64,000 nucleotides of DNA from Candidatus Blautia stercorigallinarum. GTDB lineage: Bacteria > Bacillota > Clostridia > Lachnospirales > Lachnospiraceae. The DNA lies in the NCBI GenBank assembly GCA_019112785.1, contig DXIQ01000003.1:55970-119969 (forward strand). The letters are read 5' to 3'. Below the pieces are notes generated by a model. The model was given only the letters and a program-made list of their open reading frames with translations, made no database searches and had not been told where the DNA came from. The translations under genes and the position numbers were made by a program. This document shows positions 41,425 through 49,981 of this stretch, piece by piece. The first letter of the stretch is position 1. Each line of letters opens with the position of its first letter.

Positions 41425-42726
41425 TTGTTCACATATGAAGAAGCGGTTCAATATATTGAAGATATACCGAAATTTACAACAAAAAATAAACTGGAACATA
41501 CCAGACAATGTCTGGATCTTCTGGGAAGCCCCGATGAGGGAAAGAAGATCATCCATGTGGCGGGGACCAATGGAAAAGGCAGTGTCTGTGCCTTTATATC
41601 CACCATGCTGGAGGAAGGCGGTTATAAATGCGGCCTGTTTACATCCCCTCATCTGGTGAAGATCAATGAACGTTTTCAGATCAATGAAGTGATGGTTTCC
41701 GACGAAGTTTTTCTGGAGGCTTTCTGCCGGGTAAAAGAACTGGCAGACTCTCTGGTGGAAAAAGGAGAATATCATCCTACCTATTTTGAATTTTTATTTC
41801 TGATGGGAATGCTGATCTTCCAAAAAGAAGAGGTAGACTATATCGTACTGGAAACCGGACTGGGAGGTAGACTGGATGCAACCAATTCCGTGAGACATCC
41901 GCTGGCCTGTGTGATCACATCTATCAGCCTGGATCATGTAGAATATCTGGGGAATACGATCCCGGAGATCGCAGGGGAAAAAGCCGGTATCATCAAACCG
42001 GGAGTGCCGGTGGTCTTTGACGGCAATAACCGGGAAGCGGCAGATGTGATCAGAGCCAGAGCGGAAAGCCTTGGATGTCCCTGGTATGAAGTGAAGGAGG
42101 AAAAACAGGAGCTGAAAGATTATACGCCGGAGGGGATCCGTTTTGTCTCTGATTCCAGAGTATATGGGAAGACAGAGCTGTTTATTCCTTTTATCGCCAG
42201 ATATCAGATGATGAACGGAGCTCTGGCCCTGGAGACTATGGGAGTCCTGAAAAAGGACCATCATCTGGAGAAGGAAACCCTGATCCGGGGGATGAAAAAC
42301 ACCCGCTGGCAGGGAAGGATGGAGACCATACTTCCAGGGGTGATCGTAGACGGGGCCCATAATGAGGACGGGATCGCCAAGTTTGTGGAGACAGTAGAAT
42401 ATTTTCAGAAGGACTATCCCATCACCCTGCTGTTTTCCACTGTATCTGACAAAGATTTCCGGGATATGATCCATGAGATATGCAAAGGGCTGCATTTTTC
42501 CTGCGTGGTGATCACGGAGATCTGGGGGAGCAGAAAGCAGTCGTCCGCAGAACTGGCGGAGCTTTTTAAAGAAGAAGGCTGTGAAAATGTATATGCGGAA
42601 CCGGATCCGGGAAAAGCTTTTGATATGGCATATGCCCAGAAGGGGAACGGCCTGATGTTTGTTGCCGGTTCCCTCTATCTGGCAGGGGAGATAAAGGATT
42701 ATGTAAGGAGGACGTTCCATGATTAA
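41425..42726 (+). CDS. folC: bifunctional folylpolyglutamate/dihydrofolate synthase
   Basis: A 433-residue Mur-ligase-type enzyme that adds glutamates to folates. The P-loop HVAGTNGKGSVCAF is near residues 43-56, the omega-loop region TSPHLVKINERFQIN follows, and ETGLGGRLDATN (about 148-159) and VDGAHNEDGI (about 310-319) are the typical signatures. The start is TTG 41425, seven bases after AGGAGGG, giving (M)FTYEEAVQYIE; longer reading to 41287 would use sequence inside the terminator. Its stop overlaps the start of the next small gene by eight bases. Confidence 0.93.
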   Translation: MFTYEEAVQYIEDIPKFTTKNKLEHTRQCLDLLGSPDEGKKIIHVAGTNGKGSVCAFISTMLEEGGYKCGLFTSPHLVKINERFQINEVMVSDEVFLEAFCRVKELADSLVEKGEYHPTYFEFLFLMGMLIFQKEEVDYIVLETGLGGRLDATNSVRHPLACVITSISLDHVEYLGNTIPEIAGEKAGIIKPGVPVVFDGNNREAADVIRARAESLGCPWYEVKEEKQELKDYTPEGIRFVSDSRVYGKTELFIPFIARYQMMNGALALETMGVLKKDHHLEKETLIRGMKNTRWQGRMETILPGVIVDGAHNEDGIAKFVETVEYFQKDYPITLLFSTVSDKDFRDMIHEICKGLHFSCVVITEIWGSRKQSSAELAELFKEEGCENVYAEPDPGKAFDMAYAQKGNGLMFVAGSLYLAGEIKDYVRRTFHD

Positions 42727-42883
42727 TTTTGAAGAAGAACTGAAAAAGTTTCAGCCCTGTCTGGAAGTGGACGACGCTGAAGGCGCCATTTACCGGCAGG
42801 ATCTGACAGATGTCATTGACATCCTGAAGGAAATGATAAAAGACAACAGCAGCACCTCAGATAAACAGGGGAGAAATTTATGA
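42719..42883 (+). CDS. 54-residue acidic protein, coupled between folC and the TPR gene
   Basis: ATG 42719 behind GGAGG overlaps the folC stop by eight bases, and its TGA overlaps the ATG of the TPR gene (ATGA). The product starts MINFEEELKKFQPCLEVDD and contains AIYRQDLTDVIDILKEMI. It is acidic, helical, without membrane segments. Tight coupling at both ends and a good ribosome binding site make it a real gene although short. I do not recognise a named family. Given its position it may be a partner of the TPR protein. Confidence 0.7.
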   Translation: MINFEEELKKFQPCLEVDDAEGAIYRQDLTDVIDILKEMIKDNSSTSDKQGRNL

Positions 42884-44373
42884 ATTGTATGATATGCAAT
42901 GCTCCGCTTACCGCTTCTGAGTATTGTCCCAAATGCGGGTGCAGGGTGACAGCCCAGAAAAAAGCCTGGGCTCTGTCAAATCTCTATTATAATCAGGGAC
43001 TGGAAAAAGCCCAGGTCAGAGATCTGTCAGGAGCTATTACCTGCCTGAAGCGAAGCCTGAAAATGAATAAGCTGAATATACAGGCCAGAAATCTTCTGGG
43101 GCTGGTTTATTTTGAAACAGGAGAAGTAGTGGCGGCCCTCAGCCACTGGGTGATCAGCAAAAACATGATGCCAACGGGAAATATTGCCGCCGGTTATATC
43201 GATCAGCTTCAGAAAGACGGAAACCGTCTGGATGAGATCAACAACAGTATCCGGAAATACAACCAGTGTCTGGAATACTGCAGGAGCGGCAATATCGATA
43301 TGGCAAAAATGCAGCTGAAAAAGGTACTGGCCAGCAATCCGAAACTGATCAAAGGATACCATCTTCTTTCTCTGATCTATATCCACGAAGAGGAATATGA
43401 GAAAGCAAGGAGACAGCTGAAAACAGCGGCTAAGATCGACAAGAGCAATACCACTACGCTCAGATTCCTTAAGGAAGTGGAAGAGCAGACCGGAAGGCGG
43501 ACAAATCTGGAACCCCGGTTTGGAATGCGGGAGAAGGAGAGGGAAGGAAAGGATGGAAGCCTGATCTACCGGTCCGGAAATGATATTGTGATACAGCCGC
43601 CCGAATTCCGGGAAAAGACGATTACCAATACTCTGGTAAATATCGTACTGGGACTGGTAGTGGGAGCGGCGGCTCTCTGGTTCCTGGTGGTGCCTGCCAT
43701 TACTCAGAATGTCAATGAAGAGGCTAATCAGAAAGTGGTGGATTACAGCAATCAGATGGCTACCCAGGCGGCAGAGCTGGAGCGGCTCCAGGAACAGATG
43801 GCCGCGTCCCAGGAATCTGTGGATACAGCCCAGAGTCAGATCCAGGCAGCCCAGAATCAGACTGCCGGTTACGAGAATCTTTTAAAGGCCTGGGATGAGT
43901 ATCAGCAGGGAAATTTTACAAATGCGGCCAATGCCATTGCGCAGGTTGACGGAGAATCTCTTTCCGTAGAAGGAAAGAGTATTTATGATACGATCATGAA
44001 CCAGGTAGGAGGCACTTTGAAAAAGCAGTATCGGGATGAAGGCATTGAATATATAAACGCGGGAAATTATGATGCTGCGATAGAAAGCCTGGAAAAGGCG
44101 GTAAATATAGGAAACCAGGACCGCAGATCCATGTATTATCTGGCTCAGGCCTATGCGGGTAAAGGAGATGTGGAAAACGCAGTTGCCTGGTATCAGAAGG
44201 TTGTGGATAATTATCCGGGAACACAGAATGCTCTGGACGCTCAGGACTATATCGACCAGCATGAGGACGAACTCTCAGCAGATGGTCAGGAAGACACCCA
44301 GGGTGAAGACGGCGAGAGCAGCCAGGACAGCGGCACCGATGAAGAGAATACAGAAGAAGGAACCGAAGGTTAA
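42880..44373 (+). CDS. zinc-ribbon, TPR-repeat membrane protein
   Basis: A 497-residue protein. Cys3, Cys6, Cys16 and Cys19 form an N-terminal zinc ribbon. TPR-like helices (about 30-200, for example ARNLLGLVYFETGEVVAAL) follow, then one membrane segment at about 250-272 (NIVLGLVVGAAALWFLVVP), a coiled coil (about 280-335), further TPR units (about 335-460, FTNAANAIAQVDG and YDAAIESLEKAVNIG) and a strongly acidic tail. The layout suggests a cytosolic N-terminal and an exported C-terminal scaffold. Function unknown; it follows folC and the 54-residue gene in one operon and a strong terminator comes after. Confidence 0.8.
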   Translation: MNCMICNAPLTASEYCPKCGCRVTAQKKAWALSNLYYNQGLEKAQVRDLSGAITCLKRSLKMNKLNIQARNLLGLVYFETGEVVAALSHWVISKNMMPTGNIAAGYIDQLQKDGNRLDEINNSIRKYNQCLEYCRSGNIDMAKMQLKKVLASNPKLIKGYHLLSLIYIHEEEYEKARRQLKTAAKIDKSNTTTLRFLKEVEEQTGRRTNLEPRFGMREKEREGKDGSLIYRSGNDIVIQPPEFREKTITNTLVNIVLGLVVGAAALWFLVVPAITQNVNEEANQKVVDYSNQMATQAAELERLQEQMAASQESVDTAQSQIQAAQNQTAGYENLLKAWDEYQQGNFTNAANAIAQVDGESLSVEGKSIYDTIMNQVGGTLKKQYRDEGIEYINAGNYDAAIESLEKAVNIGNQDRRSMYYLAQAYAGKGDVENAVAWYQKVVDNYPGTQNALDAQDYIDQHEDELSADGQEDTQGEDGESSQDSGTDEENTEEGTEG

Positions 44374-44410
44374 AATGTGGCGGCACATACATAAGAGGAA
44401 CCTTGAGGAA

Positions 44411-44437
44411 AAGGAGCTTTTAAAAAGCTCCTTTTTT
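44411..44437 (+). terminator. Rho-independent terminator after the TPR gene
   Basis: GGAGCTTTT (44413-44421) and AAAAGCTCC (44423-44431) with flanking A/T pairs, followed by six T. It separates the folC operon from the spoIIA operon. Confidence 0.88.
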
Positions 44438-44502
44438 CTATACAGAAAAATCAGGAAAAGCCTTCAAAGAAGAGGAGAGCATGGATAGAAAGGGGACCGA
44501 TT

Positions 44503-44838
44503 ATGGAAGAATATATGAAAAAAAGAGGGACAATGCTTATTGTCTATATTCCCAGAGAGCTGGACCATCATTTTGCCCAGCAGATCACCGGAGCTATAGA
44601 CCAGGAGCTGGAAAGGGGAGCAGTAAAGCAGCTGGTCTTTGATTTCTCTGATACAGATTTTATGGACAGTTCAGGGATCGGGATGATCATGGGAAGAAAA
44701 CGGCTTTTAAGCTACAGCGGCGGCACTGTCAGTGCCATTCATGTAAACGACAGGATCTTGCGGATCATGCAGCTTTCAGGGATTTACAAACATATTGAGA
44801 TCAGCCAGGAACCTGTGTGGAATCACAGGAAAAGATAG
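44503..44838 (+). CDS. spoIIAA: anti-sigma F factor antagonist
   Basis: A 111-residue STAS-domain protein. The phosphorylation site lies in MDSSGIGMIMGR (Ser56-Ser57). In the family, unphosphorylated SpoIIAA displaces sigma F from SpoIIAB, and phosphorylation by SpoIIAB inactivates it, so it switches on forespore transcription. The start at 44503 follows AAAGGGG; an ATG four codons later is possible. Followed 12 bases later by spoIIAB and then sigF, the classic operon order. I could not find a convincing sigma-H promoter upstream. Confidence 0.95.
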   Translation: MEEYMKKRGTMLIVYIPRELDHHFAQQITGAIDQELERGAVKQLVFDFSDTDFMDSSGIGMIMGRKRLLSYSGGTVSAIHVNDRILRIMQLSGIYKHIEISQEPVWNHRKR

Positions 44839-44850
44839 GAGGACCCAGGC

Positions 44851-45294
44851 ATGGAGAAGAAAAATGAGATGATCTTGGAAGTAGAGAGCAGATCCTGTAA
44901 TGAGGGACTGGTAAGGATAGCAGTGGCGGCTTTCAGCACTCAGCTGAATCCAACCTTGGAAGAGGTGGCAGATATCAAAACAGCAGTTTCTGAAGCGATC
45001 ACCAACTGTATTGTCCACGCTTATGATAAGGGAACAGAGAAGATACGGGTAGAGTGCAGGAATGATCAAAGAGAACTGACTGTGGTGGTGAAGGATACAG
45101 GAAAAGGCATAGAAGATGTCGAAAAAGCCATGGAGCCTCTGTATACCACCAAACCGGAGCAGGACCGGTCCGGCATGGGATTTGCTTTTATGGAGGCCTT
45201 TATGGACCAGGTAACGGTAGAATCGGAACCGGGAAAGGGAACCACTGTGACCATGAAAAAACTTATCGGAAGACAGAATCCGGTTTTTGAATAG
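44851..45294 (+). CDS. spoIIAB: anti-sigma F factor, serine kinase
   Basis: A 147-residue GHKL-fold kinase. The N box is AVSEAITNCIVHAYD (about 46-60), the G1 box DTGKGI (about 87-92) and the G2 region RSGMGFAFMEAFMD (about 108-121). It binds and silences sigma F in the predivisional cell and phosphorylates SpoIIAA. AGGAGG precedes the start, and sigF starts 8 bases after its stop. Length is normal. Confidence 0.97.
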   Translation: MEKKNEMILEVESRSCNEGLVRIAVAAFSTQLNPTLEEVADIKTAVSEAITNCIVHAYDKGTEKIRVECRNDQRELTVVVKDTGKGIEDVEKAMEPLYTTKPEQDRSGMGFAFMEAFMDQVTVESEPGKGTTVTMKKLIGRQNPVFE

Positions 45295-45302
45295 GAGGGC
45301 GT

Positions 45303-46016
45303 ATGGAAGATATCCTTGCCCTTATCGGGCGTGTGCACCAGGGAGATAAGGAAGCAAGAGATATACTGGCAGAAAAAAATATGGGGCTGGTCCACAGTAT
45401 CGCGAAAAGATTTCAGAACCGGGGCGTGGAGATGGAAGACCTGATCCAGATCGGAAGCATCGGGCTTCTGAAGGCCATTGATAAATTCGATCTATCTTAT
45501 AATGTGAAATTTTCAACCTATGCGGTGCCTATGATCACAGGAGAGATCAAACGTTATCTCCGGGACGATGGTATGGTGAAAGTCAGCCGTTCTCTCAAGG
45601 AGACGGCGGCCAGAGCCTATGCAGCCAGGGAACAGCTTCTCCAGAAAAAGAACCGGGAGCCGGATATGGAAGAGCTGGCAGCTGAGGTGGGGATTTCCAG
45701 AGAGGAGCTGGTCATGGCCCTGGAATCAGGGGCGCAGATAGAGTCCCTTCAAAAAACCATCTATGAAAGCGACGGAAGCGATATTTCTCTGGAAGATAAA
45801 CTGCCTCAGGAAAAAAGCCAGCAGGAAGAAATCCTGAATAAAATGTTTCTGGAGGAAATACTGGGAGATCTGAGCGCTAAAGAGCGTGAACTGATCTATC
45901 TGCGTTTTTTTCAGGAAAAGACCCAGGCTTATATAGGAGAAAAAATGGGATTGTCTCAGGTACAGGTTTCCAGGATGGAGAAAAAAATACTGGGACGTCT
46001 TCGGGAAAAACTGTAA
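45303..46016 (+). CDS. sigF: RNA polymerase sigma factor F (forespore)
   Basis: A 237-residue sigma-70-type factor. Region 2 shows NMGLVHSIAKRF and EDLIQIGSIGLLKAIDKFD; region 3 and region 4 follow, with ELIYLRFFQEKTQAYIGEKM and LSQVQVSRMEKKIL as the DNA-binding helix-turn-helix. Its place directly after spoIIAA-spoIIAB identifies it as sigma F, the first forespore-specific factor of sporulation. GGAGGGCGT precedes the ATG. Confidence 0.96.
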   Translation: MEDILALIGRVHQGDKEARDILAEKNMGLVHSIAKRFQNRGVEMEDLIQIGSIGLLKAIDKFDLSYNVKFSTYAVPMITGEIKRYLRDDGMVKVSRSLKETAARAYAAREQLLQKKNREPDMEELAAEVGISREELVMALESGAQIESLQKTIYESDGSDISLEDKLPQEKSQQEEILNKMFLEEILGDLSAKERELIYLRFFQEKTQAYIGEKMGLSQVQVSRMEKKILGRLREKL

Positions 46017-46024
46017 ACAGATGA

Positions 46025-46054
46025 GAATAATTCCTTCCCTGAAAAGAGATACTA
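46025..46054 (+). promoter_or_regulatory. putative sigma-G/sigma-F type promoter for the spoVA genes
   Basis: GAATA (46025-46029) fits the -35 GHATR pattern, and GATACTA (46048-46054) differs from the sigma-G -10 CATWHTA in one base, with 18 bases between. It lies in the 108-base gap between sigF and spoVAA, where a forespore promoter is expected. Confidence 0.45.
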
Positions 46055-46124
46055 TAATCCGTAGGACGGTGTGTCTGAAAATACCGCGAAAGGTACAGAG
46101 GCTTACAGAAAGCAGGGAGGTTTT

Positions 46125-46742
46125 ATGAGTGAAATCCTATATATACAAACAGAAAAAAATGTAGAGGTCCACAGCCCTCAGGTCTGCCTGGGGGATGTGG
46201 CAAAGCTGGCCTGCAGCGATCAGAAAGTACTGGACCGCAATCTGGTCCGCAGAGTCATGACCATACCGGATCATGCCCAGGGAAGATACGTGGTCTCGGC
46301 AGTGGATATGGTAAGAGCCATTGCCCGGGAGGAGAAAAATCTGGATGTGACTCATATAGGAGAAGCCAACGTTATCGTTACTTACAAGGAGCCGGCCAAA
46401 GCAGGCAGATGGAAGGAGTATGTAAAGACTGTGTTTGTCTGCATCCTTTCCTTTTTCGGGGCGGCTTTTTCTATTATGACTTTCAATAATGATGTAGACA
46501 TACAGACATTGTTCCCCAGGCTGTATTTCCAGCTTACCGGGATCGTGCCGGAGGGGTGGACTCTTCTGGAATTTTGCTATTCCCTGGGGATCGGGATCGG
46601 AGTGATTTTCTTCTTTAATCATTTCGGACATGGAAAGATCACCAGGGATCCTTCTCCTATAGAGGTGCAGATGCGTACCTATGAGGAAGATGTGGACAAA
46701 ACACTGATCGCGGATAAGAACAGAAAGGAGAAACACACATGA
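46125..46742 (+). CDS. spoVAA: stage V sporulation protein AA
   Basis: A 205-residue protein. The N-terminal soluble part (SEILYIQTEKNVEVHSPQVC and on) is followed by two membrane segments (about 105-125 and 150-172). This fits SpoVAA, part of the channel complex that moves dipicolinic acid into the forespore and out at germination. The start is ATG 46125 behind GGGAGG; an in-frame start at 46071 has no ribosome binding site. It overlaps spoVAB by four bases. Confidence 0.9.
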   Translation: MSEILYIQTEKNVEVHSPQVCLGDVAKLACSDQKVLDRNLVRRVMTIPDHAQGRYVVSAVDMVRAIAREEKNLDVTHIGEANVIVTYKEPAKAGRWKEYVKTVFVCILSFFGAAFSIMTFNNDVDIQTLFPRLYFQLTGIVPEGWTLLEFCYSLGIGIGVIFFFNHFGHGKITRDPSPIEVQMRTYEEDVDKTLIADKNRKEKHT

Positions 46743-47149
46743 ATCTGGGCCTTGTCATTACCGGGATCGCAGGCATCTGCGGAGGCGCCGTAGTCGCCGC
46801 TGCCTTATCCGCCTTTATCATAGGGCTGGGGATCATTCCCAGATATGCGGGTATCACTCATACAGGCAGGCACATTCTTTTATATGAGGACTTTCTGGTG
46901 TCAGGGTGTATTGTTGGCAATCTGATTTCTGTATACAGTCTGCAGGTATCTGCAGGGAACCTTGGCGCCGGTCTCACAGGACTTTTTTTCGGGATTTTTC
47001 TGGGAAGCTGGATCATTGCCCTGGGAGAAGTGGTAAATGCCTTTGCCATAGCAGCCAGGCGCCTGGGAATACGCCAGGGAGCAGGACTGATCATTCTATC
47101 CATTGCTTTAGGAAAGATTCTGGGAAGTCTTCTTCAGCTTTGTGCATAA
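46739..47149 (+). CDS. spoVAB: stage V sporulation protein AB
   Basis: A 136-residue very hydrophobic protein with about four to five membrane segments (GLVITGIAGICGGAVVAAAL at the start). Size, hydrophobicity and place between spoVAA and spoVAC identify it. AAAGGAG lies upstream and it overlaps spoVAA. It is thought to support the SpoVA dipicolinate channel in the inner spore membrane. Confidence 0.9.
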   Translation: MNLGLVITGIAGICGGAVVAAALSAFIIGLGIIPRYAGITHTGRHILLYEDFLVSGCIVGNLISVYSLQVSAGNLGAGLTGLFFGIFLGSWIIALGEVVNAFAIAARRLGIRQGAGLIILSIALGKILGSLLQLCA

Positions 47150-47202
47150 AACCCGAAGCAGTCCGCATACTAAGACCAGAAGTAAAAAGGAGGGAAAGGG
47201 CT

Positions 47203-47673
47203 ATGGAACAGCCGCAGAAAGAACAGGAAAAGGCAAAAAAATATGAAGAATATGTAAAAAAGAAGACCCCGGTCCATTCTTTGGCCAAGAATATGCTGGG
47301 AGCATTTATAAGCGGGGGGCTTATCTGTACCTTGGGACAGGGAATCTTAAATGTGTGTCAGTGGCTGGGACTGGATAAAGAGACAGCAGGATCCTGGACC
47401 TCGCTGATCCTGGTATTTTTAAGCGTTCTTTTCACAGGGCTGAACATTTATCCCAAGCTGGCCAAATGGGGCGGTGCGGGAACTTTAGTGCCTATCACCG
47501 GATTTGCTAATTCTGTAGCGGCTCCGGCTATTGAATATCAGAAAGAGGGGCAGGTGTTCGGCATTGGCTGTAAGATCTTTACCATTGCCGGTCCGGTTAT
47601 CCTTTACGGGATCCTGGTATCTTCCCTCCTGGGACTGATCTATTATTTTCTTCATATGTGGGGGATCGTATAA
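47203..47673 (+). CDS. spoVAC: stage V sporulation protein AC
   Basis: A 156-residue membrane protein. After a charged, helical N-terminus (EQPQKEQEKAKKYEEYVKK) come about four membrane segments, with the SpoVAC hallmarks FISGGLICTLGQGILN, GAGTLVPITGFANS and APAIEYQKEGQVFGIG. In the family it acts as a mechanosensitive dipicolinate channel subunit. The start ATG 47203 has GGAGGGAAAGGG upstream. Its stop overlaps the spoVAD ATG by one base. Confidence 0.96.
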   Translation: MEQPQKEQEKAKKYEEYVKKKTPVHSLAKNMLGAFISGGLICTLGQGILNVCQWLGLDKETAGSWTSLILVFLSVLFTGLNIYPKLAKWGGAGTLVPITGFANSVAAPAIEYQKEGQVFGIGCKIFTIAGPVILYGILVSSLLGLIYYFLHMWGIV

Positions 47674-48686
47674 TGGGACATACAATAGGCGAACAAAGCA
47701 TTCAGTTTGACAGCAGTGTATATCTTCTGGGAGCCGGCTCCGTGGTAGGAAAAAAGGAAGGGGATGGACCCCTGGGAAAATATTTTGACAAGATCGGACC
47801 GGAAGACGGTCTGTTTGGATGCGGTTCCTGGGAAGAGGCAGAAAGCACACTTCAGAAAGAGGCTCTCTCGATCGCTATGGAAAAAGCCGGAGTTTCCCGG
47901 GAAGAGCTGCGTCTGATCTATGCGGGGGATCTTCTGGCTCAGACTATTGCTTCTTCTTTTGGGATTATGGGATTTCACAGACCGGTATACGGACTATACG
48001 GGGCCTGCTCTACTATGGGAGAGGCTTTGTCTCTGGCTTCTATGGCGGTGGCGGGAGGCTATGGGGAATATGTAGGAGTGGTGACCTCCAGTCATTTTTG
48101 CAGTGCGGAGAAAGAATTCCGTTATCCTCTGGGATATGGCAGTCAGAGGCCTCTTTCCGCTACCTGGACAGTTACAGGAAGCGGGGCCTGTATCCTGGGA
48201 ACCAGAAAAAGCCATGCCAGGATAACCGGGATCACCACAGGAAAGATCGTGGATTATGGACTGAAAGATTCTTTCAACATGGGAGCCTGTATGGCTCCCG
48301 CGGCAGCCAGTACCATAGAGGCCAATCTCCGGGATTTCGCCAGAAAGCCGGAAGACTATGACAGGATCATTACCGGGGACCTGGGGGAGATCGGGCAGAG
48401 GATCCTTTTTGACCTTCTGGAAGAGAAAGGGATCACCATAGAAGATCGGCATATGGACTGCGGAATTGAAATTTTTGACAAGGAGACCCAGGATACTCAT
48501 GCGGGAGGGAGCGGCTGCGGCTGCTCAGCAGCCACCTTTGCCTCTTATATCCTGCCCAAAGTAGAAAAAGGAGAGTGGAAAAGGATCCTTTTTATCCCTA
48601 CAGGAGCTCTGTTATCCAAGGTCAGTTATAACGAAGGCAAAAGTGTTCCGGGAATTGCCCAGGCGGTTGTAGCAGAACATTGTTAA
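47673..48686 (+). CDS. spoVAD: stage V sporulation protein AD
   Basis: A 337-residue thiolase-fold protein of SpoVAD length. LIYAGDLLAQTIASSFGIMG, LYGACSTMGEALSLASM (thiolase-like Cys position) and HAGGSGCGCSAATFAS are typical. SpoVAD binds dipicolinic acid and is needed for its uptake in the forespore; no thiolase activity is expected. The start at 47673 overlaps spoVAC by one base. It ends shortly before spoVAE. Confidence 0.97.
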   Translation: MGHTIGEQSIQFDSSVYLLGAGSVVGKKEGDGPLGKYFDKIGPEDGLFGCGSWEEAESTLQKEALSIAMEKAGVSREELRLIYAGDLLAQTIASSFGIMGFHRPVYGLYGACSTMGEALSLASMAVAGGYGEYVGVVTSSHFCSAEKEFRYPLGYGSQRPLSATWTVTGSGACILGTRKSHARITGITTGKIVDYGLKDSFNMGACMAPAAASTIEANLRDFARKPEDYDRIITGDLGEIGQRILFDLLEEKGITIEDRHMDCGIEIFDKETQDTHAGGSGCGCSAATFASYILPKVEKGEWKRILFIPTGALLSKVSYNEGKSVPGIAQAVVAEHC

Positions 48687-48697
48687 AGGAGAAAGAT

Positions 48698-49054
48698 ATG
48701 GAATATATTCAGGCATTCTGGGTGGGAGGACTGATCTGCGCCCTGGTCCAGATACTTCTGGAAAAGACGAAACTGATGCCGGGAAGGGTCATGGTGCTTC
48801 TTGTATGTACCGGAGCGGTGCTGGGAAGCCTGGGAATTTATGACAGGCTTATCGATTTTGCCGGAGCAGGGGCCAGCGTACCTTTGCTGGGTTTTGGGAA
48901 TACCCTTTTTAAGGGAGTGAAAAAAGCAGTGCTGGAACATGGATTTCTGGGTATTTTTATGGGGGGATTTACTGCCAGCGCAGTAGGAATTTCCTCGGCG
49001 CTGAACTTCGGGTATCTGGCAAGTCTTATTTTCAGCCCCAAGATGAAAAACTAA
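48698..49054 (+). CDS. spoVAE: stage V sporulation protein AE
   Basis: A 118-residue membrane protein with about four hydrophobic segments, the SpoVAE signature GAGASVPLLGFGNTLFKG and the closing GFTASAVGISSALNFGYL. It is a partner of SpoVAC in the dipicolinate channel. The start is ATG 48698 with AAAGGAG upstream, 11 bases after the spoVAD stop. It is the last gene of the spoVA set; no spoVAF or gpr follows. Confidence 0.95.
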   Translation: MEYIQAFWVGGLICALVQILLEKTKLMPGRVMVLLVCTGAVLGSLGIYDRLIDFAGAGASVPLLGFGNTLFKGVKKAVLEHGFLGIFMGGFTASAVGISSALNFGYLASLIFSPKMKN

Positions 49055-49116
49055 GCTATACTTTTTTTCAAAATAATAGTATAATAAAAAATAACATACA
49101 GATCAGTGATAAGAAG

Positions 49117-49169
49117 AGGGGCTGTCACATGAGCGGGATAGAAGATGAGTTCATGGGGCAACCCCCCTT
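49117..49169 (+). promoter_or_regulatory. leader hairpin upstream of tcdA
   Basis: GGGGCTGTCACATG (from 49117) pairs with CATGGGGCAACCCC over 12 of 14 positions around a loop of about 20 bases. TATAAT at 49080-49085 could be the -10 box of a promoter just upstream, with a weak -35. There is no T-run after the stem, so it is more likely a leader structure than a terminator. Confidence 0.4.
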
Positions 49170-49205
49170 ATATGCGGGTCTTAATTTCAGAGGAGGAAAC
49201 GGAAG

Positions 49206-49961
49206 ATGCTCCATGCATTCTCGCGTTCAGAAGAACTTTTAGGAAAAGAAGGATTGAAAAGACTGTCGGAGGCCAAGATCGCGGTGTTCGGGATCGGGGG
49301 AGTGGGCTCTTATGTAGTGGAAGCTCTGGCCAGATCCGGCGTGGGAAGCCTGACACTGGTAGACCATGATGTGGTGAGCCTGACAAATCTGAACAGGCAG
49401 CTGATTGCTCTTCGTTCTACCATAGGGAGGAAAAAGGTTTTAGTAGCCAAAGAAAGGATCATGGATATTAATCAGGATGCGGTAGTGCATACATATGATA
49501 CTTTTTTCGGAGCAGAGACAGCGGACCTTTTTGATTTTTCCGCTTTCGATTATATCGTGGATGCTGTAGATACAGTCTCTGCAAAACTGCTTTTGATAGA
49601 AAAGACCAAGGAGGCAGGAGTACCGGTGATCTCCTGCATGGGGACCGGCAATAAGCTGGATCCTTCCTGCTTTCAGATCGCGGATATTTCCAAGACCAGT
49701 GTATGCCCTCTTGCAAAAGTGATGAGGGCGGAACTGAAAAAGCGGAGGATCAAGAAAGTAAAGGTCCTTTTTTCTACAGAGCCTTTGCCCAAAGAGCGGG
49801 GAAGGCGTCTGGGACAGACAGAAAAGAAAAAGGAAGAGCCACAGGAGACCAGAAGCGGAACCGGGCGGCCTGTTCCGGCCAGCGTATCCTTTGTTCCGGG
49901 CGTGGCAGGTCTGATGATAGCAGGTGAAGTGATCAGGGATCTGGTTTTTAATAAAGCATAA
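49206..49961 (+). CDS. tcdA: tRNA threonylcarbamoyladenosine dehydratase
   Basis: A 251-residue E1-like protein. The ATP-binding loop is FGIGGVGSYVVEALARSG (about 28-45), with DHDVVSLTNLNRQ and DAVDTVSAK following. It cyclises the N6-threonylcarbamoyl group of A37 in tRNAs that read ANN codons. AGAGGAGGAAA precedes the ATG. A basic/Glu-rich insert (RGRRLGQTEKKKEEPQET, about 199-216) lies before the last conserved VSFVPGVAGLMIAGEVI. murB follows 20 bases later. Confidence 0.93.
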   Translation: MLHAFSRSEELLGKEGLKRLSEAKIAVFGIGGVGSYVVEALARSGVGSLTLVDHDVVSLTNLNRQLIALRSTIGRKKVLVAKERIMDINQDAVVHTYDTFFGAETADLFDFSAFDYIVDAVDTVSAKLLLIEKTKEAGVPVISCMGTGNKLDPSCFQIADISKTSVCPLAKVMRAELKKRRIKKVKVLFSTEPLPKERGRRLGQTEKKKEEPQETRSGTGRPVPASVSFVPGVAGLMIAGEVIRDLVFNKA

Positions 49962-49981
49962 AAGGGGATTATAACAAAACA

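Noticed and set aside
44440..44502. Sigma-H promoter for spoIIA
   Set aside because: AGGAAAA at about 44452 looks like part of a -35, but no GAAT-type -10 lies at the right distance.
46906..47202. N-terminal extension of spoVAC in the same frame
   Set aside because: It overlaps spoVAB in another frame; ATG 47203 has a strong ribosome binding site and gives the normal family length.
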